In this document: positions 6,501 through 11,287 of the stretch, one piece after another
Numbering within the stretch: position 1 is the first letter of the stretch
How the letters are laid out: each line of letters starts with the position of its first letter
Source of the DNA: DAONDQ01 sp035402645
GTDB taxonomy: Bacteria; Cloacimonadota; Cloacimonadia; Cloacimonadales; DAONDQ01
DNA: 11,287 nt
Direction of reading: 5' to 3'
Assembly: GCA_035402645.1 (NCBI GenBank)
Contig: DAONDQ010000096.1
Location: 1 to 11,287 of the forward strand
Program-made: the position numbers and the translations under genes
Notes under the pieces: model-generated
Seen by the model: the letters and a program-made list of their open reading frames with translations, nothing else
What the model was told of the DNA's origin: nothing
The model's database searches: none

Positions 6501-8486
6501 GGGCCAAGTTTTGCTGGATTTCTATTCTCAGATGCTACTTCAATTTTTTCAAACAATATCATAAATAGTACTGATTACCCAGGTGATTTTATGATTGCTG
6601 GAACACGTTGTAGCGGTACAATGCATATCGATAATTGCGATTTCATTATGAATATTTCCACAAGTAATGAATATGGTGCAATCTTTCAAAAATACTCTAG
6701 TGTATCAACTAACTTCGATAATTGTATATTCCAAACTGGTACTAGGGGTACATATTTTACTCGTCCTATGCCAAGTGTATATAGTACGAATACCGTAATG
6801 TATTCTCTTTTTAATTACGGTTATACGGGTGTTGATAACCCAATAAATGTATCGGCAAATGTAAGCGACATGAACCTTGATTCTGATTTCCATCCCATCT
6901 GGAATGCAACTGTAAAATCTCCTTGTATTGATAATGGTGATCCCAACACAAATAACCACATACACGTTTTAAATATTCCCTGGGATGAGGACAGCGATCG
7001 TTCACGTTACGATATTGGAGCATTGCTTCCATTGCCAACCGGTCACCGTAATGGTTTGATTACCCTGGAGAAAAAGGAAGTATGGAATTGGATTTGTATA
7101 CAGGCTATAGATTTCCCCTGCAATCCTCGTTATGCAGATAAAATCATGAACGTATTTGGAAATTTCAGGAATAATGATCTTTTTAATTCCAGCCCTAATA
7201 CTCGTCTATTGGAGAAAATGCTTTGGTTGTATAATAATGAGAACGGGTATGTACAATGGCTTGAACAAAATAACCCCCAACAATTTCTGTTCTCCAATCC
7301 AGATCTTAATGTAAGAGCACAATATGGATTTAAAATTCAATTAAGAAAAGATGAAGGTTCATTTGTTTGCCCTGAAACCAAACAACTGGAATTTGATGGA
7401 TTTCAACCTGGGAATCCCAGCAATCCTGAACCGCAAATTGAAGTTTGGCGTCCAGTTATAAATGATTTTGGTATACTTGATCCAGGTTGCTCAATAAATA
7501 GTGCGACAGGAGTACTGGAAAGAGAAACCTGGATTGGTTACTTTCTAGATAAGAGTATGGATCCCTTTGTTGCGCTTGCACCTATTTTACCCCAGATCGT
7601 ATCAATTAAAGCACAGGATTGGTGTGTGGCAAGAGAATTGACAACAGATGCCTATCACCATACTACATATTCTGAAAATTGGCTTGGTGGGATTGAGGGG
7701 GATGCTAAATTCGTTATCAATCCGGGTGAAATGGTTGCGATTTGTTATATAGGCAATGCCGATGTTGCTTTCCAATGGGGTGGGACTGAACTTGAACCTC
7801 CTTACTCTCCATACTTCAAACGGGAAAAACCAGAGCATTTCGTATATAATGAAAAGGAAGATTATCTGCCGATCTTTGCCTATATTGACCTTTCAGGTTA
7901 TGAAGTCGGCAAGGAACCTACTGAAATAGCCATTTATGTTGATGGAGTATGTAAGGGTGCAGAAAAAATTACAGGTGAGGAAATTCAATTGAAAGCATAT
8001 GTGATGGATGACCCTGACTTTGAAGAGGAGACGGTTGAATTCAAGTTATGGTCGCCTATAAAATCAGCTTCAGAGACAAATGCAAATTATCAGGTTATGA
8101 ACAATCAAACAGGTATTTACAGTTTACAATCCAGTTCATTGAACAGGATCGGTAATTATGCGCGCGTAAGATTGGATAGTCCTGATTTGTCAATACCCCA
8201 ATTGCCTTCAGTAAGTGCTTTATTAGGAAATTATCCTAATCCTTTCAATCCGGAAACCACGATCAAATATAACCTGGCTAAGCAATCCAAAGTAAATCTC
8301 GTAATTTACAATGTGAAAGGGCAGAGAGTCAAAACGTTGGTAAATGAAACAAAGATGGCAGGTTATTACTCAGTGAAATGGGATGGTAAAGATGAAAATG
8401 GACACCAAGTTTCATCCGGAGTGTATTTCACAAGATTTGTTGGTGACAACAAAAGCTTGACGAAGAAAATGATTCTTTTAAAGTAA
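3546..8486 (+). CDS. Secreted alpha/beta-hydrolase fused to a parallel beta-helix, with type IX secretion sorting domain
   Basis: A 1646-residue protein. It begins with a Sec signal peptide (MKKLSIMLFFLVLLTSLFG), and the ATG at 3546 has AGGAGG 4 nt upstream. A longer frame from GTG at 3510 would add 12 residues before the signal and is unlikely. Residues about 210-590 look like a lipase/esterase-type hydrolase: KPLLIVDGDD, then VIAGFSMGG with putative nucleophile Ser293, then YIAIDSPQRGA (D322). H584 in WYWKHG is a possible catalytic histidine. Residues about 610-690 resemble a beta-sandwich. Residues about 705-1157 form an N-rich right-handed beta-helix ending in SPCIDNGDP and RSRYDIGALLP. 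A further region follows (about 1165-1545). The C-terminus from about 1558 is the FlgD-like sorting domain (YPNPFNPETTIKYNL at 1563, KMILLK at the end). It should be exported through type IX secretion and act outside the cell on an ester or similar bond. The substrate is unknown. Confidence 0.85.
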   Translation: MKKLSIMLFFLVLLTSLFGYSSPNGYPLTYPPSGAGFHIVNYSSVQITIAYNNSYSLGMLDYNRYVNTNGNGNYVEIQLRGEDVSPTTSSSFRFVSDLKGLSNSEFPNDHIYPTTTNDEYDCYLSNFHTIRGDVLNQQSYQFEFIVNLWHGPTHHEGYWGEYESVTDLTDDLTPQFSVVPWNSVYQNASRDMLFKLQQGTSTSSIKKPLLIVDGDDPVNSKSRYYYWKNRIDLASSMSSLNLDLEQYDIYLLTFNDSRIDLRKNAMATLQAAQFVHSLYANDNAEGTVIAGFSMGGILTRYALAFAEQNNIAHYCRQYIAIDSPQRGAMLNWNFQHELNDLQDDLATIFAGDPILNLTILGFDSISAKQLIRTSAFVDNNDVLGNTNTVCLDFFSEINLEDRDLYRQNGHSNALASELLNYTGNQKPGFPYKQNMIQSTAICNGMLTSSGNINNNNKLVVIHTPIPDWIYSSDRTVWSMPYDCQPGSVAGLTPKEDQMYNYDLPIAATRSTLFLHNASKSGLSPTDNQLDTSNYNTISTSLIPAGWTPEEYLADHSYFDKVIYKTNEGMPTTGSNSGPAWYWKHGADDQNLPSNNVIGKFLAWSEQLENRVTCFISGNVLDDDNTNISVKAYVNGVQLPSSPDYDHVQADGTWKIPYTFVNSADVNIVFEKPNYAQVSKIVHVTYNSSLGIAQSINHVHVSISGINFANIKVSKNNSDFESISAALSYIHELINDGQVISVPIQINISHSDIPYSEHIDLSFLPASIPSLTMNGLSSDVSITGNLIANSESIIHLVIFKNLILENSSWAFIRNIQHVTLDGCKIRNCTDANAICSAVPITFNNCEINNNSGSIYSVGGAIVISNTTLIMDKCNLHDNAGSFGGGINVHGSISVAITNTIFENNQSTGDGGVDNSGTPGGAIYLEDCNNILIDKNQFLCNITSGSGGPLALDMTSPVPTSVHFTITNNKFINNTLAYQGGNYRGSIGPSFAGFLFSDATSIFSNNIINSTDYPGDFMIAGTRCSGTMHIDNCDFIMNISTSNEYGAIFQKYSSVSTNFDNCIFQTGTRGTYFTRPMPSVYSTNTVMYSLFNYGYTGVDNPINVSANVSDMNLDSDFHPIWNATVKSPCIDNGDPNTNNHIHVLNIPWDEDSDRSRYDIGALLPLPTGHRNGLITLEKKEVWNWICIQAIDFPCNPRYADKIMNVFGNFRNNDLFNSSPNTRLLEKMLWLYNNENGYVQWLEQNNPQQFLFSNPDLNVRAQYGFKIQLRKDEGSFVCPETKQLEFDGFQPGNPSNPEPQIEVWRPVINDFGILDPGCSINSATGVLERETWIGYFLDKSMDPFVALAPILPQIVSIKAQDWCVARELTTDAYHHTTYSENWLGGIEGDAKFVINPGEMVAICYIGNADVAFQWGGTELEPPYSPYFKREKPEHFVYNEKEDYLPIFAYIDLSGYEVGKEPTEIAIYVDGVCKGAEKITGEEIQLKAYVMDDPDFEEETVEFKLWSPIKSASETNANYQVMNNQTGIYSLQSSSLNRIGNYARVRLDSPDLSIPQLPSVSALLGNYPNPFNPETTIKYNLAKQSKVNLVIYNVKGQRVKTLVNETKMAGYYSVKWDGKDENGHQVSSGVYFTRFVGDNKSLTKKMILLK

Positions 8487-8497
8487 TAAGAAAAGTG

Positions 8498-8520
8498 AGG
8501 GCGGGGGAAACCCGCCCTTT
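8498..8520 (+). terminator. GC-rich intercistronic hairpin
   Basis: AGGGCGGG (8498-8505) pairs with CCCGCCCT (8511-8518) around GGAAA. Only three T follow, so termination would be partial. It sits in the 48-bp gap between the two secreted-protein genes and could lower expression of the second gene or stabilise the first message. Confidence 0.6.
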
Positions 8521-8534
8521 ATCCCGGGAGAACC

Positions 8535-10955
8535 ATGAAATATCTATGGCAATGTGTCCTGCTGCTATTACCAATATATCTCTTCGGAGCCACACTGGAA
8601 GTAAGCCTGGATGGCACCCATGCTTATACCAGTATTCAATCTGCCATTAATGCTTCCTCAGATGGTGACATCGTTAAGGTTTATCCTGGAGTCTATGCGG
8701 AAGCACTTGAAACTAACGGCAAATCCATTACGCTGCAAAGCCTCTATCCCATAACGCTTTCCCAGGAAACTATCAATACCACGATCATCCATCCTGCTAC
8801 TGTATCCTCATGCGTTGAAATAGATCATGGGGAAACTGTAACTATTAATGGCTTTACAATGACTAATAATGATCCTGTAAATATGATGCCTACGATGGTT
8901 GACGCAAATCATGATGGTTACATGGGTGGAGCCATTGAAATTACTGACCATTCAAGTGCAGCAGTTTTAAATTGTGTCATCCAGAATTGTTTTGTTCCGG
9001 CAGGAGGCATATATTTCAATGGAACGTCATTTTATCTTTCAAATACAACGATCCGCAATTGTATGAGTATTGATTCATCAGGAGGGGGACTTACTTTATG
9101 GGCTAATAGTGATTCAATAGTACAATTTGATTCAATACATCCCAATAGTATCTATAACAATATGCCTACAGATGTTTATTTGTCTGATGTTGCGTCTCCT
9201 TTAAATATCTCATTTGCTACCTTTAGCATTGCTGAAGCAGTTCCTGATAATTATTACTTTTTTGCCTATAATTGTGCTCCCATCCAAATAAGTGTTCAAA
9301 CGCCTTTCTACACATTGATCAATCATGATCTCTATGTATCTCCAACCGGTAATGACCTGAATTCCGGATTATCACCATCTGAACCATTTAAAACAATTGT
9401 ACAGGCATTAAAAATCATTCAACCTGATAGCTTAAATCCCAAGACCATACATTTAGCTGCAGGTACGTATTCCATAGCAGAAAATGATCAATTTTTCATA
9501 CTAATGTTAAAATCAAATATGAGACTAATAGGAGATGAAACCCAAGAAACAATATTGGATGCGAGCAATGTCCGAAATGCCTATATAGAAATTTCAGGGC
9601 GAACCAACACTGAAGTAGCCAATCTCAAATTATTGGTATATCAGTCTACTCACTCGCCTATAACAATAGGTGATTCTTATTTTATTAAACTAAGCAATAT
9701 AGAAATGGAAGGTAACTTATCGCAGGGGAACGGAATTCTTTGTGCTTATGATAACGATGTCATTTTGGAAAACATATTAGTTCATAATACAACGACAAAT
9801 GATGATCAAAATTTAGCCTTCGATATCTGGTATACAGATGGTCTCATCATAAATAACTGTATTGTTGATAATTTGCATATCGACGGAAATAACGCAAATA
9901 ATATAGCATATAGAATCCTGGAATCAGATGCCGTGGTTCGGAACTGTATCATTTCTAATTGTACTGCAGGGGATGGCGTTGTATTCATGTATCAGAATGT
10001 TAATGAAGCTGAAAGTGCCTATAACCTTGATATGTCGAATATGCTGATCTTCAACAATTCTACCCTGCATAATGATGTCTGGGCTCCTTATCTTGTTTCA
10101 TTGCATAATCATTACAATCGAATGCAGATGAATAATTGCACTTTTGGCAATAATATAAGCAATGCTTCCTATCCAGTTCAAATCAACGGGGAGGCTGATG
10201 TCAGAAATTGCATTTTCTATAATCCCGCTATGAACTGGGATGTGGCCTTTCTGACAAATGAAGGTGGTATTATTTACCACCCGACGATCAGTAATTCTCT
10301 TTTGCATCATACTGTGTCTGCTCTCAATCTGGCTTTGCTTACTCAGAGTGAGATGATCAATAACAGCAATCCTCTGTTTCTTGGCTCTACGACAGACACA
10401 CTGAGTATTACCCAGCCTGGATATTACTATCTGAGTGCCAACTCTCCCTGCATCGATACCGGCACAGCCGATACAACAGGGATAAACCTTCCCGCAATGG
10501 ACCTGGCTGGAAATCACAGGGTTTGGAATAACCGTATCGATATGGGGTGTTATGAATATGGATCGGAACCGGTATCAATTGATGATCATACTTCACAGGC
10601 TGTCTCCGATAAGATTCTCTTAATCACGTACCCGAATCCGGTTCATATGTCAGGTGTAAGAAGCGGCTATGTCTTCCTTGAGTTCACTTTACCCGTCAGA
10701 GCCAAAGAGCCGCCTCTGATCGAGATATTCAATGTCAGGGGACAGAGAGTGAAATCAATGAGGCTCACGGAAAGCTATAACAGCCTGGTTCAGAAGGCAG
10801 GGCTTTCGAAAGATGTAAAGCAGGATGGGGAGTTCTTTTCTACTGTCTGGGACTGTAAGAATGACAGGAATCAGAAGATAGCTTCGGGATTATATCTTGT
10901 ACGTGTGACTTCCGGAAGCCAGCAGGCAGTGAAGAAGATGGCTCTGCTGAAGTAA
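8535..10955 (+). CDS. Secreted protein with two beta-helix modules and a divergent type IX sorting domain
   Basis: An 806-residue protein starting with a signal peptide (MKYLWQCVLLLLPIYLFG). The ATG has GGGAG 4 nt upstream. Two pectin-lyase-like parallel beta-helix modules follow. The first opens with YTSIQSAINASSDGDIVKVY (about 30-50). The second opens with LYVSPTGNDLNSG and PFKTIVQAL (from 266), the DUF1565-like entry motif. Helical rungs with N-x-x-I/NNC ladders run to SPCIDTG (637) and MGCYEYG (670). The C-terminal sorting domain starts at YPNP (699), shows IEIFNVRGQRVKSM, GLYLVRV and ends KMALLK. Compared with the upstream gene, it has extra charged residues between the VKSM strand and the VWD strand. 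No catalytic residues are recognised, so it may bind or degrade polysaccharide, or serve as a surface adhesin. GC is about 30% in the middle and 47-50% in the sorting domain. It is probably co-transcribed with the hydrolase gene 48 bp upstream. Confidence 0.85.
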   Translation: MKYLWQCVLLLLPIYLFGATLEVSLDGTHAYTSIQSAINASSDGDIVKVYPGVYAEALETNGKSITLQSLYPITLSQETINTTIIHPATVSSCVEIDHGETVTINGFTMTNNDPVNMMPTMVDANHDGYMGGAIEITDHSSAAVLNCVIQNCFVPAGGIYFNGTSFYLSNTTIRNCMSIDSSGGGLTLWANSDSIVQFDSIHPNSIYNNMPTDVYLSDVASPLNISFATFSIAEAVPDNYYFFAYNCAPIQISVQTPFYTLINHDLYVSPTGNDLNSGLSPSEPFKTIVQALKIIQPDSLNPKTIHLAAGTYSIAENDQFFILMLKSNMRLIGDETQETILDASNVRNAYIEISGRTNTEVANLKLLVYQSTHSPITIGDSYFIKLSNIEMEGNLSQGNGILCAYDNDVILENILVHNTTTNDDQNLAFDIWYTDGLIINNCIVDNLHIDGNNANNIAYRILESDAVVRNCIISNCTAGDGVVFMYQNVNEAESAYNLDMSNMLIFNNSTLHNDVWAPYLVSLHNHYNRMQMNNCTFGNNISNASYPVQINGEADVRNCIFYNPAMNWDVAFLTNEGGIIYHPTISNSLLHHTVSALNLALLTQSEMINNSNPLFLGSTTDTLSITQPGYYYLSANSPCIDTGTADTTGINLPAMDLAGNHRVWNNRIDMGCYEYGSEPVSIDDHTSQAVSDKILLITYPNPVHMSGVRSGYVFLEFTLPVRAKEPPLIEIFNVRGQRVKSMRLTESYNSLVQKAGLSKDVKQDGEFFSTVWDCKNDRNQKIASGLYLVRVTSGSQQAVKKMALLK

Positions 10956-10962
10956 ACTTCAG
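10947..10962 (+). terminator. Small hairpin over the stop codon
   Basis: CTGAAG (10947-10952) pairs with CTTCAG (10957-10962) around TAAA, which includes the TAA stop. An A/T-rich stretch follows without a T run, so it is at best a weak terminator. Confidence 0.35.
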
Positions 10963-10995
10963 TAATTAAAAATTAAAAGTTAAAAGTTAAAAGTG
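10962..10995. repeat. Tandem TTAAAAG tract
   Basis: About four units of TTAAAAA/TTAAAAG (7-8 bp) run directly into the GCAGAGCAG of repeat copy B. The arrangement parallels the AGATTGAAGAAT repeat in front of copy A. Confidence 0.7.
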
Positions 10996-11055
10996 GCAGA
11001 GCAGGAAGAACTAACTCTCTGTCACTTTGTGACATCTCCCTTAGCATAAGGGAGA
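10996..11055. repeat. Composite palindromic intergenic repeat, copy B
   Basis: GCAGAGCAG (10996-11004) and CTAACTCTCTGTCAC (11011-11025) are identical to copy A. Two hairpins follow: GTCAC/GTGAC with a TTT loop (11021-11033) and a perfect 9-bp stem TCTCCCTTA/TAAGGGAGA with a GCA loop (11035-11055). Confidence 0.7.
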
Positions 11056-11074
11056 AATGTTGACCCCTCTTTAT

Positions 11075-11099
11075 CTCCCCTCCTCAAGGGGAGTTTTTT
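11075..11099 (+). terminator. Intrinsic terminator of the secreted-protein operon
   Basis: CTCCCC (11075-11080) pairs with GGGGAG (11088-11093) around a 7-nt loop, followed by six T (11094-11099). It is the first good terminator after the gene that ends at 10955. Confidence 0.7.
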
Positions 11100-11108
11100 G
11101 TATCATGG

Positions 11109-11128
11109 ATCCTCGCCTTCGCAAGGAT
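11109..11128. repeat. Small palindromic element (ATCCT/AGGAT with GC inner pair)
   Basis: ATCCT (11109-11113) pairs with AGGAT (11124-11128) and GC (11115-11116) with GC (11121-11122) around CTTC, with one mismatch. The phrase CCTCGCCTTCGCAAGGATGA resembles palindromic intergenic words common in many bacterial genomes. Confidence 0.5.
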
Positions 11129-11156
11129 GACATGGTCGGGGATGACAATTGGCAGA

Positions 11157-11228
11157 AGCTTATAGCTGATAGCTTGTAGCTTGTATGAAATTGCAGAAGA
11201 GAACATCGAATAGACAATAGCGAATATA
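11157..11228. repeat. Imperfect word-repeat tracts (TAGCTTGTAGCTTGTA and GAATAGACAATAGCGAATA types)
   Basis: Units such as AGCTTATAGCTGATAGCTTG and ATAGACAATAGCGAATATAG repeat imperfectly, then lead into repeat copy C. Confidence 0.55.
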
Positions 11229-11230
11229 GC

Positions 11231-11287
11231 CCAGAGCAGAACTAACGCCCCCTTAATCCCCCTCTTTACAAAAGTGGGGGAAAATTC
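11231..11287. repeat. Composite palindromic intergenic repeat, copy C, reaching the window edge
   Basis: CAGAGCAG (11232-11239) and CTAAC (11242-11246) repeat the head words of copies A and B at similar spacing. A hairpin follows: 11258-11267 (CCCCCTCTTT) pairs with 11271-11280 (AAAGTGGGGG) with one mismatch and an ACA loop. The sequence inside the hairpin differs from the other copies. Confidence 0.55.

Larger units (their letters stand above)
10956..11287. other. Intergenic region packed with repeats and hairpins, no gene seen
   Basis: The 332 bp after the second secreted gene show no credible coding frame. In order they contain a TTAAAAG tandem tract, repeat copy B with two hairpins, an intrinsic terminator, a palindrome of the ATCCT-x-GC type, word-repeat tracts, and repeat copy C cut by or ending at the window edge. 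Confidence 0.7.

Noticed and set aside
10098..10517. A 139-codon open frame on the minus strand inside the second secreted gene
   Set aside because: It lies fully within a well-supported gene with signal peptide and domain structure, and has no recognisable motif of its own.
10962..11228. CRISPR array or phase-variable repeat
   Set aside because: The repeats are 7-14 bp, imperfect, without spacers of constant length, and lie in non-coding DNA with no cas genes nearby.
1..11287. tRNA or rRNA genes
   Set aside because: No cloverleaf with a T-loop GTTCGA-type motif and CCA-type end, and no rRNA-like conserved stretches, were seen on either strand by eye.

Overview
The window most resembles the accessory genome of a Cloacimonadota-type bacterium (candidate phylum Cloacimonetes), although another lineage with type IX secretion cannot be excluded. 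The main clue is a pair of long secreted proteins. Each has a signal peptide, beta-helix modules and a C-terminal FlgD-like type IX sorting domain (YPNPFNP / YPNP near the start, KMILLK / KMALLK at the very end). The genes are mostly AT-rich, with local islands near 50% GC.

Layout. Positions 2-622 hold the 3' end of a gene on the plus strand whose product resembles the DNA-binding C-terminus of NgoFVII/BfiI-like restriction endonucleases. It converges on a minus-strand HNH endonuclease gene (646-1353), so the left edge looks like the end of a restriction or defence locus. A gene-free stretch follows (1354-1777), then a small, markedly GC-richer gene of unknown function (1784-2242). That gene ends in a post-stop hairpin, a copy of a dispersed palindromic repeat, and a strong terminator with a UUCG tetraloop. 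Next is a promoter-like sequence and a leader of about 118 nt with three predicted hairpins. One of these pairs the ribosome binding site and start codon of the following gene (2601-3230) with an upstream strand. That gene encodes a small cytosolic protein with a module resembling ones fused to bacterial regulators and ATPases.

After an AT-rich intergenic region with two inverted repeats, two secreted-protein genes lie 48 bp apart in one probable transcription unit (3546-8486 and 8535-10955). The first is an alpha/beta-hydrolase (GFSMGG elbow) fused to a parallel beta-helix and a type IX sorting domain. The second carries two beta-helix modules and a divergent sorting domain. Both should cross the inner membrane by Sec and be exported or surface-anchored by type IX secretion. 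Their substrates are unknown.

The right edge (10956-11287) has no gene. It holds two more copies of the composite intergenic repeat, several hairpins and a terminator. The strongest candidates for undescribed biology are the structured leader at 2495-2603, the hydrolase/beta-helix fusion, and the composite repeat family. All functional statements here rest on reading motifs by eye; no database search was run.
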